Source: Stenogyne calaminthoides | Taxonomy: Eukaryota; Streptophyta; Magnoliopsida; Lamiales; Lamiaceae | DNA length: 64,000 bases | Assembly: GCA_037126765.1 (NCBI GenBank) | Contig: JBBCBC010000017.1 | Location: 23,613,916-23,677,915, forward strand | Direction: 5' to 3' | Part shown: positions 30,676 through 42,690 of the stretch, piece after piece | How positions within the stretch are numbered: the stretch's first letter is position 1 | Layout of the letters: each line of letters begins with the position of its first letter | The notes under the pieces: generated by a model | Database searches by the model: none | What the model saw: only the letters and a program-made list of their open reading frames with translations | What the model was told of the DNA's origin: nothing | Translations under genes and position numbers: made by a program

Positions 30676-30837
30676 CTATCAATCCTGAGTAATATCTGTT
30701 GACTATACATGGTGCAGATATCTCCTAAACTATTCTATACTGAAACCTGACTCTCAAACTATCAAGATTATCCTGAACATGTCATACTCAGGGGTTTTGG
30801 GATCTAATCAAAATCTTATTAAATTCATCTCCCAACA

Positions 30838-30858
30838 ATTTTCCCCTTTTTGATGATG
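30838..30858 (-). other. Polypurine tract of element C
   Basis: On the minus strand CATCAAAAAGGGGAAAAT directly precedes the TGTTGGGAG start of the 3' LTR. The same tract occurs in F at 51884-51901. Confidence 0.85.
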
Positions 30859-31082
30859 CCAAAACCATCTTGTTACATTTTAGAAAACCTAACCTATACT
30901 TATGTTTCAGTTTGTCTATTACATTAAGTGGCATATCAGATGAGTATGAAACATATTAAAAGATAATGAGATATTATCTTGTTTGAACACACCAAAAGCA
31001 GGTTTTCATTGATTGTAAGATAGGAGTTACATTTTACAATGAGAATTTAAAAACAAAAGACATACAAACTGAATCAAAGTCT

Positions 31083-34000
31083 TCAATATGCCTCAACTTC
31101 ATCATCAGGGACTTCAAGATTGAACATCCCATAGTATCTCTTCTTCAATGCGTCCCTCTTTTTGATAATCTCTGGGTGACTCCCTGTCAGTCCCATCTGA
31201 GCAGCATACTCGGCAACTTCCTTGGATATAGCAGCTTCATTTATGACTCCAGTGCCGAATCTAGGAGCGGGGTACTTATACTGACCTGGTGCCTTCAGAG
31301 ACACATTGTTTTCATCAGCCAGATTCATCCATTTCTGTAAGTACTCTGGATAGAATGTCAGAATGTGTTCTAGAAAGGCTTCATTGCGGTCTGAGCTTCC
31401 TCCTCTCCATTCTTGCAGAATGTCATGATTGAACCAGAAGGTTCTCTTGACTTCTTCCCAAGCATCATTGATCTGAGTTGACATCCATTTATCAATGTGT
31501 GGCCATTTCTGCACTCTGGTCTTGCCCCATCTTTTGCCCATGAAGTTTCTGAAGCTTCCCCTCCTGTTCTGCTCTTCTTCCCTCTTCTTCCTAGTCAACT
31601 CTGCTCTAGATACAGACATGGCATGACTCTTTTCTTTTTCAATGTTTAGAGCCTTGAGCATATTATGCTAGTCAAAGTCTGAAATCTGAGAGCTTGAGTC
31701 ATATACACCAAATCCTTCCTTAAGCAGCTCCTCAGATTCAGCTTCAATGTCTTTCTGAGTTTCAGACTCTTCAGGTTCAGAGAAGTCAATAACTAGTGTT
31801 CTCTGTACTGGTTTGGCAGAGATTTTCTTCTTCTTTTTCTCAGATTCCATGAATGCTACATACTTTCTTTTCTCAGCTCTCATTGGGTCAGCTGTCTCAA
31901 CAACAACATGTGCTTCAGCCGTCAGGCTTGTTTCAGCATTTCTTCTTTCTGATCTTCTCAAGATCATTGCTTCCTGAGCTGTTTGTCTGTCTGAATAAAC
32001 TCAGTGTCTTCTGGCTCAACTGACTTCAACTTTTCAGTTCCTTCGATTTCTTGTAGAGTTTTCAGAACATGCTTAGCTTTCAGTTCCTGCTGAGCTTTCT
32101 TCTCAAGGGTTTTCTTCAAATGTTCATCTAATTTACCCTTTGCTGAGTGAGAAGTCCTTTCCCCCTTTTTGGCATCATACAAAGGAAGAATCTGGGAAAG
32201 GGTAACATCCATATGAAATTGTTCTTTGTTAATGGCCCTTATCTCTCCAGCCAGAATATCTTGTTCATCCTCCATACGCCGTAGGATGTTCTTGCCAACT
32301 GAGACTTCTTTAGATAGTGGAGCAAATTGATTGGCAAGAACTCCATGCATCAATTCTGTCATCTTGGACATGAGCAATGAACTCATTTCCACAACAGCTA
32401 GCCTGATCATTCCCTCATTCTTTTCAGTTAGCTTCTTCTCTAGATAGGCTGTCCTTTCATTGTATATTGCACTAAGCTCCTCAGACATCTTCTTGGACAT
32501 ATCTCCCATCTTTGTATCTATGGCATTGATCTTTACAGTTACTTCTTCCTGAGCTGTTTTAACTTCAGTAGAGGTGCTTAGAGTCATCATGGTCTGAGTT
32601 TGTTCATTCAGAGCAACCTCCATCTTCTTTGATTGACCAGCCATCATCATCTCCATCTGTGTCATTTTGGCTGTCAATGGCTCAACTTTCTTTTGTTCAT
32701 CCAAGATTGGAGTCAGATCAATCATTGGAGTATGAGAAGTGTGTCCTGACTGAGCCTCAGTCTGCATACCAAAATCAGCAAACTTAATGATAGGTTCTTC
32801 AGTAATTTTGGCATAATGAGTAATAGTGCCAAAAGGTACCTGAAGGGTTCTATCTTCAGTCTGAGGAATTTCAGTATCAGCAGCTGGAATGATCTTTTCA
32901 ACTTGTGCGTCCTTTTTCTCAGGTTCAGTCCCTTTTTCTCCATCTCCTCCATCTTTATCTTTTCCTTGCTCATTATTCCCAATAGTTTCTCCTGTTCCAC
33001 TTGGCCTCCTTTAAGTAATCTTCCTTATCACCAGCTCATCAAAATCTGAGACCTTCATCCTAAGTTTCGTCTTCCTGAACCCTGAGAACTCAGTGAGAAT
33101 GGCTGTCTCCTCAGTCCACCATTCCTCATCTCTGAATGCAGCAATATTTAACATATCAGGCAGAGTTTGATTCAGAATGTATACTGTTGTCCTCAGTCGG
33201 ATGAACAGGTTCAGTAGCAGGAAATGCTGTGAGCTCAAGGAACCTATCCAAAACAAATCTTTCCCCTTTGCTCCTCCATTCAGCTTCCTCGGCCTCTCCT
33301 TTCTGTAGTGGTGGAGGGATTGGTTTTTCAGTTTGGATAATTTGTAGGGCAGAGGGATCAAGAAAAGGTTAAGTAAGCAAAGCATCAAGATTCAGGATTT
33401 CTTGCGGTTCATTTGGCTCTGAGAGGTGTGAGGGTGGGATCTGTATTTGGCTATCTTTAGCAGGTTGTTGGGAACCTGTAAAGATTTCTTGAGAAATTTT
33501 ATCTTGTGCAATGGAGGTTTCCATCACCTCAGAGAACACATTCTCCTCCTCAGCAACCTCATTTTCTTCTATATTCTTTACCACCTGAGCCAAAACCTGT
33601 AGTGGTGATTTCATTCCTTGCTGAGCCTCAGTCCGAATTTCTTCAGTTTCACTGGCTTCCTTCTTAGCAATAGTCTGAAGCCTTTTTCTTTTCTGAGGGG
33701 CCAAGGCCTTTGTCTTCGGCTTCTCTCCGGCCTCCCTTTTGATTTTCAAAAGAGTTTTCCCCCTAGCTTTCTTAACCTCTTCCTCACTTGGCTCAGTGGA
33801 TTGTTGAGTTGTTTTTCTGGTTTCCTTGACTGGCTCAACCACTGGAGCATCCTCCTCAGCCTCTTCCTCTGCAGTCTCCTCCGGAGACTGGTAGGCTTTT
33901 CTTTCCTGCCCCTTATTGCCTTCTTGGTTGACCTAAACATTATCTTGGATACAGGAAAGACTTTTGAATCAGCAAAAATATCTTCCTCTTCCCTGCAGGT

Positions 34001-34699
34001 TTCCAAGATGAAGGCAATCTTGGTTGCATGCAAGATCTTTCTTTTGATCACCACAATGTCTTTTTCCTTTTTAACATGCTCGGCTTGATCACTCACCCCC
34101 TTTTTATCAAACATGTAGCCAATTAAATGCCTTTGAAGGAGAGTCTTCAATGGCTGCCATCAGCCTCAACTTTGGTTTACTAACTTGCTCGAAGCTCCCA
34201 AACCAGCTCATGAGGCATTTGCTCACAATGTCAAGAAGCACCCGATATTTAGGTTTCAAATGCTTCTTGTTCAAAGTGGCCTCAAATTTCACAGGGGTTT
34301 CAGTAATCCTGTCCAAGTACTCTTGCTCCCTACCCATCATATACATCGTAGGGTCCTCCCTCTATTATTTAATTCATATACGACATTCAAGTTCTTAGGG
34401 ATAATGTATAATTCTCTAACAAAATCCACATATTTCTCTCCACAAACCAAATGAGAGACAGTAATCCTAGAATCTATGTAGTTATCTTCATCAAGTTTCA
34501 TATTAGATACGAATTCGATTACCTCTCGTGAGTATTCGGCATCTGGACGGTTTGCGACCAAGCAAGTGAGTTTTGCCAAATGGATCATATGCAGCGCCTC
34601 CTCCTCGTGTGCCACATTCGTTGTACCTTCCAGAGAAACAACATTCTCGTACCATGGCTTGTTGGTAACAACAAGCTTATCGAAGATAGTGAACGTCAT
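31083..34699 (-). pseudogene. 3' ORF of SIRE-type element C, frameshifted
   Basis: This is the same gene as the 3' ORFs of F and G. The start is at 34699 (MTFTIFDKLVVTNKPWYE), chosen because it aligns with the starts of F and G. The N-terminal domain (EEALHMIHLAKL, RELYIIPKNLN) is followed, in shifting frames, by a Lys/Glu-rich stretch. A second conserved block follows near 33020-33250 (RTTVYILNQTLPDML, GFRKTKLRMK), then a Met/Glu/Lys-rich coiled-coil-like region (32767-31964). The C-terminal domain (31600-31083) has WPHIDKWMSTQINDAWEE and FWFNHDILQEWRGG. I see no signal peptide and no convincing membrane segment. At least seven frame changes are present. By eye the N- and C-terminal domains remain well over half identical to F, suggesting past selection on the protein. 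Function unknown. Soybean SIRE1 has an envelope-like ORF in this position, but this protein does not show envelope features. Confidence 0.75.
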
Positions 34700-35315
34700 T
34701 TTGGTGATTTTTGTGAAGGGTTTTGGAAATAGCAGAGAATTCTGGATAATCGAAAATTTGAAAGCAGAGTGTTTTGTGAAGACGAAGGTTTTGAAACAGA
34801 GTGTTTGATAAAGCACGAAATAGGTTTTTATCTTGGAAAGGTTTTGATCTATGGGGATCCGCGTAGATTAGTAATCAACGGCCAAGATTCAAAACAGTTG
34901 AAATCGGGTAGTTGAAAGGACAACTAGCGAGTACTAGCCGCCAATTTTTATCCTTATTGGTGATTGATGAACAGTGCTTTTAATCATTGTTTCTGTAGAC
35001 TGTTGACTTTTCCCGAGAATTTCAAACATCCCGCCTATTTATTTCCTCAGGTGTTTTATCATTTATGTCCAATGATTTCTGAGAATCAGTTAGACAATAA
35101 ATGAGGTGCATGAGTAATTAACTTCTTCAAACTAACTTTGACCATCAGTCTTACTGAGTTTTGACCTTGATAGAAAGTCAGAGTATTTTTTATGACTGAA
35201 CTAAGGTTACTGAGTTTCCCAAGACTCAGTGATGAAAACCTTATTTTATCCTGAGTTTTTCAGTGACTCCTGAAAAAATTCATGCATCTGAAAACCTTCA
35301 ATTTTTCAGATTCCT
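34700..35315. other. Non-coding interval between pol and 3' ORF in element C
   Basis: About 600 bp without conserved frames. The corresponding intervals in F (about 55873-56514) and G (61448-62050) are of similar length and related sequence, so it may hold a promoter, splice or internal initiation signal for the 3' ORF. I cannot identify one. Confidence 0.5.
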
Positions 35316-38300
35316 TTATTCACCTGGATCCAACATATCTAACTCAACTGATAGTTCCTGAAATCTTGATTCAGCCAAAGGTTTAGTCAAGATATCAGCT
35401 CTCTGCTTATCAGTATGAATTTTCTCCATTCTGATATCCTTCTTTTCAACATGATCTCTGATAAAGTGATGTCTGATATCAACATGCTTACATCTGGTGT
35501 GCAATACCGGATTTTGTGTAATAGCAATTGAACTATTATTGTCACAAAATATAGGTACTTAATTGGCTACAACATTATAATCCCTCAATTGTTGTCTGAG
35601 CCAAAGAATCTGTGCACAGCAGCTTCCTGCAGCCATGTATTCAGCTTCAGTAGTACTGGTTGCTACTGAGGTCTATTTATTTGAAAACCATGATATCAGT
35701 ATACTTCCAAGAAATTGACAAGTTCCAGTGGTACACTTCCTGTCAATTCTACAACCACCATAATCAACATCTGAATAACCAGTTAATTCAAGGTTATCAT
35801 CAGTTGGATACCATAATCCTCTATTCATAGTGCCTTTAAGATACTTCAAAATCTTTTTGGCAGCCTCCATGTGACTAGCCTTAGGATTGGCTTGGTACCT
35901 TGCACATATCCCAACAGCAAAGGTAATATCAGGCCTACTTGCTGTGAGATAGATCAATGATCCAATGATCCCTCTATAATTAGTGTGATTTACTGATTTG
36001 CCTTCAGGATCAGGATCCATCTTGTAGTTAGTATTCATGGGAATTCTAACTACGTTGCAATTCTGTACACCATACTTTGCAATCAGATCTCTGGTGTATT
36101 TTACCTGATTGATGAATATTCATTCTTTAGTTTGTTTCACCTGAAGTCCTAGAAAGAAATTCATCTCCCCCATCATTGACATCTCAAACTTTCCTTTCAT
36201 CAGAGCTGAGAACTTCTCACACATCTGATGGTTTGGAGATCCAAATATGATGTCATCCACATAAATCTGAACTAGTAAGATATATTTCCCATCATCTATC
36301 CTGAACAAGGTTCTATCAACTGTTCCTTTGGTAAAACCATGGTCAGTAAAAAATTGAGACAATGTATCATACCATGCTCTGGGTGCTTGCTTAAGACCAT
36401 ACAAGGCTTTCCTGAGCCTGTAAACTTGATCATTCTGTCTAAAACCAGGAGGTTGTTCCACATAAACCTCTTCTTTAAGCACACCGTTCAGAAATACACT
36501 TTTCACATCCATCTGATAGACTGTGAATTTCATGTGGGCAACATATGCAAGAAACAATCTGATGGCTTCTAGTCTTGAAACAGGTGCAAAGGTTTCATCA
36601 TAATCCAAGCATTCTTCTTGGGAATAACCTTGTGTAACTAGCCTTGCCTTGTTCCTTACAATATTGTTGTTTTCAACTCTCTTATTTTTGAACACCCACT
36701 TAGTTCCTATCACATTATGCCTCTGAGATCTATCCACTAGCTCCCAAACTTCATTTCTTGTGAACTGATTCAGCTCTTCTTGCATAGCGGTAATCCAAAA
36801 TGAATCTTGAAGGGCTTCTTCAATCTCAATTGGTTCTTTCTCAGATAGGAAGCAGCAGAATAGAGCACTTTCACCATGGAACTTTCTTGTTCTAACACCT
36901 TCTGATAGATCACCCACAATCTGACTTGTAGGATGACTATCCAGCCATCTTCTCCTGGATGTTCCCCCTTCAGTAGCATCCTCAACATTTGAAATGTCAG
37001 GTTCAGGCAGTTCATTAAACTCAGGGAACAACAGGAAATGAGAGAGTGAATCATCTTCCTTAGGGGAAATTCCATTCAAAACATTGTTAGAGACATTTGT
37101 TCCCCCTTGGTTGATAGATTCAGAGTTTTCCTCAGCTGTGACCACATCTTCATCGGCATTACATACCTGAGTCTGAACTGGTGTATGTTCAGATAGGTCA
37201 GCTTCAGTGTGTTGGCTTTCCTTCAGTGGAGAACTTTCATCCTGAGTTTCACCATCCTGAGTGTTTCCATCCTGAGCTTCTTTATCCGAGTCTGATTCAC
37301 TCCATTCATAGAATGTGATTGACTTCTTCTTTTCAAGTTCAGAGGATGTTTTATCATTCTTTTTCAGGCTAAGTCTGGTGATTCTCTTGGTCAGATCTCC
37401 TGAGTCATATTCCTGTTTCTTCTGAACACAAGTAGATTCATCAAAAACAATATGAGGTGTTTCTTCCACAATAAGGGTCCTACAGTTGTAAACTCTGAAG
37501 GTTTTACTGACTTCAGAATATCCTAAGAATATCCCTTCATCAGCTTTGCTATCAAAAGTTTTCAATTATCTTTACCATTATTGTGTATGAAATACTTACA
37601 ACCAAACACACGAAAGAAAGAAACAAGAGGCTTCCTTTCATTCCACAACTCATAAGGTGTTTTTTCCTTGATTCTTTGTCATCATGGATTTGCTCTGAGA
37701 GTAGCATGCAGTGTTGATAGCTTCAGCCCAAAATCTCTTAGGAATGTTAGCTTCAGCAATCATTGTTCTTGCAGCTTCTTTCAGAGTCCTATTTCTTCTT
37801 TCAGCAACACCATTCTGTTGTGGGGTCCTTGCAGCTGATGTTTCGTGAGCTATTCCATTTGCTGCACAACAATCAGATATAATATGGTTGATATATTTAG
37901 TGCCCTTGTCTGATCTGATTTTGACCACACTCAGATTATTTTCAATACTGAGTTTTTTCAGTAATTCAGGTAGTTTTGTCTGAGTTTCTTTCTTACTGAG
38001 TAAGAATATGACCCATGTATATCTAGAGTAGTCATCAACTACCACAAGTATATATTTTCTGCCATTTGTGCTTACAGGTGTTACTGGACCAAAGAGATCC
38101 ATATGTAACAGTTGTAGTATTCTGTCATTAGAAACTTCTATTTTGCTTTTGAATGATGCTCTGATTTGTTTTCCTTTCTGACAAGCATCACATATATGAT
38201 CTTTACTGAACACTTCATTGGGTAACCCCCTCACAAGTGCTAATCTTGCAAGTTTGTTCAGGGTTTTGAAGTTTAAGTGATTCAGCCTTTTGTGCTACAA

Positions 38301-38762
38301 CCAACTGGTATCAGTAGAACTTTTTGCAACCAAACATGTATCTTTAGGAGTTGATCTCCAATAAGCAAGATACACATTCATTTTTCTAGTACCAGTCAGT
38401 AATATTTGCTGTGAAGTATCATCTTTCACATAACATAAGTTCTTTGAGAACTCAACATTGAATCCTTTGTCACAGAATTGACTGATTGAAAGCGAATTAT
38501 GCTTTAAACCAGAAACATATGAAACACCATGGATATGAACAGAATCAACTTCAAGAGTTCCATATCCTTCAGTCTGTCCTTTGGAGTTATCTCCAAATGT
38601 AATCTGAGGGCCTTTCTGTTCAACATATTTAGTGAGTAAATATTTGTATCCTGTCATGTGCCTTGAACATCCACTGTCCAGATACCATGCAGTAGGAGCT
38701 ACTCCACTTCCACTCATCAGGGCTATGTTGTCTTCATTCAGCTCAGTGCCCTTTTTCTTCAC
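35316..38762 (-). pseudogene. pol: pol of SIRE-type element C (PR-INT-RT-RNaseH)
   Basis: The frame begins after the gag stop with KKKGTELNEDN. Protease: LDSGCSRHMTG (about 38670). Integrase: finger with HKRLNHLN (a TAG replaces the Trp just before it, near 38295) and CDACQKGKQ; catalytic Asp in LLHMDLFGP, Asp in KIRSDKGTKY, Glu in GVAERRNRTLKEAARTM. A one-base loss near 37565 shifts the frame between integrase and RT. RT: FTVYQMDVKSVFLNG and YVDD at 36252-36263, with the long acidic spacer before RT typical of SIRE elements. A frame interruption lies near 36040-36120. RNase H: YSDVDYGG, a stop at about 35670, EAEYMA, FCDNNS, and the end LTKPLAESRFQELSVEL at 35316. This is the only pol-bearing SIRE-type copy in the window. 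It is inactive as read, with fewer than ten lesions. Confidence 0.9.
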
Positions 38763-38773
38763 CTGAAAAACAG
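38763..38773 (-). promoter_or_regulatory. Splice-acceptor-like CTGTTTTTCAG between gag and pol
   Basis: The 11-mer CTGTTTTTCAG lies directly after the gag stop codon and before the pol frame. It is identical in F (56791-56801) and G (49688-49698), although it is outside the conserved protein. A subgenomic spliced RNA for pol is one possible use (inference). Confidence 0.4.
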
Positions 38774-40950
38774 ATCAGGCATTAGGTACCCATTTGGTGT
38801 AAGGTCCTACCAGGTTAGCTGTGCCTTTTGGAACCCAAATCTGCCTGATAACTCTAATTAATTTAGAGTGGCTGATTTGTCTCCCATAAACATTTACATA
38901 CACATTCACCACCCTAGGTGCCTTGGCAGTACCCTGTGTATGAGTGCCAGCCTTAGTATGAACATGAGCCTTAGAGTTCTTCTTGGGTTCAGGCCTCTTG
39001 TTCCAATGCTTTGGCCTTGGTGCAGCTGGTCTATGTCTCTACTGACTTGGGTTCAAGAAACCTTTACCCTTAGGCAAGTGGGGTTTAGGTTGCCTGTACT
39101 GAAATTGAGGTCTTTCAGTATCCTGAGGACTTGGTCTCTTCAGTTGAGAATATCTCTGCTGAGTGTTTCTCTTCTGAAGATTCCTCTGATGGTTCAGTGC
39201 AGATTTCTTCAGGTTGGTATTCTTAGCCTGAGGCTTCGAAGTACTGGCCTGAGGATTTCCTACTGCGTGTTCAAGCTTTCTAGCCTTTTCCTGAGGTTTG
39301 GGCTTTCTTACCTGAACCTTCAGTTTTTATGAAACCATAGGTCCTTTACCCTTGTCTAAAACTCGGGGTTGTTCTTCAATAAGAAGATTAGTACATGCCA
39401 CCGATTTAACAAATACAGTCTTAGTGCTACTAGAAGAAGCAACATTCAGAAGACCTTGTGAGGTTCCCCCTGGATTGTATCCCAATCCAGCCTTTATAGT
39501 TGCAGGTCTTTGATAACTCTGAATTTCATCTATTGCTTTAGATGCAAAATTCAATAGAGCTAACTTTCTCCTCACACTATCCTCCCTTTTCTTTAGAGTT
39601 TCATACTTCTCAAAGAGGTCATTGAATTCAGTCCTGATAAGCTGATTTTCCTCAGTGGATTTCTCTAATTTTCCATTCAGTGTCTCTATCACTTTCTCCT
39701 TTTCTGAGAGTTGTACTTTCAGAACATCTAGTTCATCAGTAGTTCCCATTAATTGAGAAGTGATCTCAGCAACATTAGAGTCTTTCCACCTCAGATTTTC
39801 AGCAATCAGTTCCTTATTCTGCTCTTGAGTTTCTATGAGCAGTTCTTGTAACACAGAATAGTCCTTCATAAGATCCTCAAAAGAATCCATCAGGTCAAAG
39901 TTACTGGTTACAAATGAACTTGATAACTCAGGTGCTTGTGTAGGAGCAACAACAGAGATAGAAGAATTTACCTCCTCAATAGCAACAAGGCAGACATCAT
40001 CACTGTCACTATCTGAGAATATCTCCTCTGAAGAACTGGATTCTTCTTCAGATTGTTCTTCTTCTTCAGCAATCATAGCCTTCTTGCTAGAGATCTTTCT
40101 GTCTCTCTTGGCTTGTCTCTCCTTTCTTTCTTTGGCACTCAGCTCAGGACAATCATACTTGAAGTGACCTTTCTTCTGACAATTATAACATCTGTTGGCA
40201 TCATCATCCTGATCACTTTCTTCCTTGGTTTTGGAGTCCTTCTTTCTGGATGAGTATCCTTCAGCTTTGTGGTCCTTCCTTTTCTCAATGGATCTGTCCT
40301 CAGCTTCTGAGTTATTCCTGTTCCTGTACCTGTTGTTCTTATAGTATTTCTTATATTTCTCATATCTGCTATTGAGTCTTTCAAACCTCCTTGCCAACAA
40401 TACTAGCTTATCCTCTTGCTCATCCTAATTTTTGGCAAGTGGATTATCAGACTCTTTAGCTTTACAGAATTTCTCTTTGGCTTTGAAAGCCACATTCTTG
40501 CTAGATGAAGATTCATCTTTGCTATCAGATTTCTTAGTTTTCTTATCAATCACAAATTCATAAGCTTTCAGTTCAGAGAAAACTTGTTGGTATGACATAG
40601 AATCAATATTCTTGGTGTTTCCAATCACCACAGCATGTATATCCCATTTCTTAGACAATCCTCTAAGATTTTTCAGTGCCACTTCTCTTTTTGGGTATCT
40701 TTTCCCAAGAACATTCAGATCATTCATGATGCTAGTGATTCTGACTTCCAATTTGTCAATGGATTCACCATCTTTCATTTCAAAGCTGTCAAACTTTGCA
40801 ATGGCAACAGAAAGTTTGTTCTCTTTAATATGATATGTGCCTTGACACATGATAGCAAGTGTGTCCCATATTTCTTTGGCAGTTTCACAGTGAGAAATCA
40901 TCCCCATAACACCATCATCAATAGTGCTGTATAGAGTATCTTTAGCAATA

Positions 40951-40955
40951 TAGTC
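40951..40955. repeat. Target-site duplication TAGTC, left copy
   Basis: TAGTC precedes TGTTGGGATATTTT at 40956 and is repeated at 42617-42621. Confidence 0.92.
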
Positions 40956-41029
40956 TGTTGGGATATTTTAGTTATGATGAATTATGCCAAAACATTATCA
41001 ACTTGTGTGATTTAAGCAAATCTACAGAT

Positions 41030-41070
41030 AACAAGTTGAGGGGGAACGAGAGAACAAGTTGAGGGGGAAC
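41030..41070 (+). repeat. Duplicated polypurine-like AACAAGTTGAGGGGGAAC
   Basis: Two copies, 41030-41047 and 41053-41070, lie near the start of the U3. They resemble the AAGTTGAGGGGGA polypurine tracts that usually precede copia LTRs, so the LTR may have incorporated its own primer tract by slippage or shifted priming. Confidence 0.6.
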
Positions 41071-41079
41071 TCACAAAAT

Positions 41080-41560
41080 CAGACGAAGATGATCGAGATC
41101 AGACGAGGCTGCAGACGAGACTGATCGAGATCAGATGAGTAAGATGAGTTCCGGAGTTAACTGATGAGCTGTGCAAAATCAGAAGAGAAGAAAAGCTAAG
41201 CCAGCTGATCAGAAGATCAGATGACCAGATGACCTGATCAGATGACCAGAAAAGATAAGCTGGTCAGATGATCAGAAGACCAGATTAGAAGAGAAGGGTG
41301 CAGATCAGAAGATAAGGGTGCAAATCAGAAGAGGAGGTTGCAGATCAGAAGAGGAGCAGATGAGACTGATCGAGATCAGACGTGATAGAGATCAGATAAG
41401 CTAACCTGATGCAACTAACATGATATGTTAACCTGATGTACTAATCTGATGTAGATAAACTGATATGCTGACCTGATGCTATAATGATCTGATCAGGTGA
41501 GCTGATCAGATCAGGCGAGAAGAAATCAGAAGAGAAGTCATCAGAAGACAAGTCATCTGA
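41080..41560. repeat. GATCAG-rich degenerate array in U3
   Basis: Dense imperfect repeats of GATCAG, TGATCAG and AGATGACCAG motifs occupy most of this U3 segment. Such arrays may act as enhancer-like regions in LTRs. No coding content. Confidence 0.7.
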
Positions 41561-41871
41561 AGTCATGTTCACTGAGAATCAGAACGCTACTGATGATCAG
41601 ATAGCCTGAGTGCTAGTGACCTGAGGGTCAGATTGTCTGAAGTCAGAAGAGCTGAACTCAGTTAGCCTGAGTGTCAGTATACCTGATCAGACAAGGTCCG
41701 CTGTTGAATGAAGAATCCTGAAGACTCAGAAGATCCTGAAGAATATAGCCGTTAGATTCAGCTGATGTGGACCAATGAGAGGAAGACAACAAGCCTAAAG
41801 AAGCTGCAAAATCTACAGAATAGTATGGATTTGAATGTAACTCCATCCAACGGTAACATTCAAATCCACAC

Positions 41872-41879
41872 TATAAATA
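41872..41879 (+). promoter_or_regulatory. TATA box in D-family solo LTR
   Basis: TATAAATA lies in a context shared with the minus-strand D LTR at 18363-18370. Confidence 0.6.
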
Positions 41880-42616
41880 CAAGTTCTTCCTTTATTATTC
41901 GTGAAAAAAGGGGTAGAGGTGAAAGTGGAAATGCGTGAAAACACCATTGAGCTACAGAGCCAAATCATCTAGCATTTTCACCAAAGAACACAGAGCAAGA
42001 AATACACGCATATATTCAAGAGTGTTCTACCCTAGATCTAAGCACAAATGCAATATCCTAAGCTTAGAGAGATTTTCCCATCCTTATCATTGAGGCTAAA
42101 CAAATGTAAGGTAAAATCTCAACCTAGTTGGAAACCAAACAAACCTTACCCAAATCAGTTTGATAGGTTAAGTTTGTAGGTGAGTGAGAACTCGTTAAAC
42201 ATCTATAGGCGATCCCGTGAGGGAGATAAGTCCCGTTTGAGTGTGAACTCGGTAAACATCTAAGCAATCCCGAAAGGGAGGGTAGGCAATCCCGTGAGGG
42301 AGATAAGTCCCGTGAGAGTGAGAACTCATTAAACATCTGTTGGGTGTTGGACTAACACGTTAAACTAAGTCCAGTTGGTTAAGTTGGTGCCCCATGAATG
42401 GAAGAGTGGATGTAGGAGTTGGACTCCGAACCACTATAAAAATCGTGTTCTTTACTGCTTTATGTTCTTACTTGCCATATGCATTTGATTATAAGCAAAA
42501 CACACATCGTTCTTAAAAGCCAAAAAAATTGGTAATCACCATTCCCTCACCCCTGTTTTATATGCATTACAATTGGTATTTAACGCACTAACGGGTTTTT
42601 CAAAACGGGACCAACA

Positions 42617-42621
42617 TAGTC
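42617..42621. repeat. Target-site duplication TAGTC, right copy
   Basis: Exact repeat of 40951-40955 directly after the CCAACA end of the solo LTR. Gag sequence of C resumes here. Confidence 0.92.
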
Positions 42622-42690
42622 TAAGTTGACTAACTTTCTCTCATCAGGAGTAAGTTGGTCATCACGCTTAGGAAATTCGTCTCTAGGATC

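Larger units (their letters stand above)
29049..30837 (-). repeat. 3' LTR of element C (1,789 bp)
   Basis: On the plus strand it begins TGTTGGTCTCGGTG and ends GATGAATTTAAT-complement followed by CCCAACA. A TATA box (CTATAAATACC on the minus strand) lies at about 30111-30120. The U3 contains an 18-bp repeat array at 30550-30675. It is the same family as the LTRs of F and G, with clear divergence. The left flank TAAAG would be one target duplication; the partner is lost with the 5' LTR. Confidence 0.9.
40956..42616 (+). mobile_element. Solo LTR (D family) inserted in gag of element C
   Basis: A 1,661-bp LTR beginning TGTTGGGATATTTTAG and ending CGGGACCAACA, flanked by TAGTC. The gag of F (around 58975) supplies an uninterrupted paralogous sequence across the same point with a single TAGTC-like site. 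A TATA box (TATAAATA) lies at 41872-41879. It has no internal coding region, so it is a solo LTR. It shares its 3' half with the LTR of D. Confidence 0.95.

Noticed and set aside
30464..30688. Ser/Glu repeat protein (repeated SESSVS)
   Set aside because: The frame is produced by the 18-bp tandem array in the U3 of the C LTR and has no counterpart in other LTRs.
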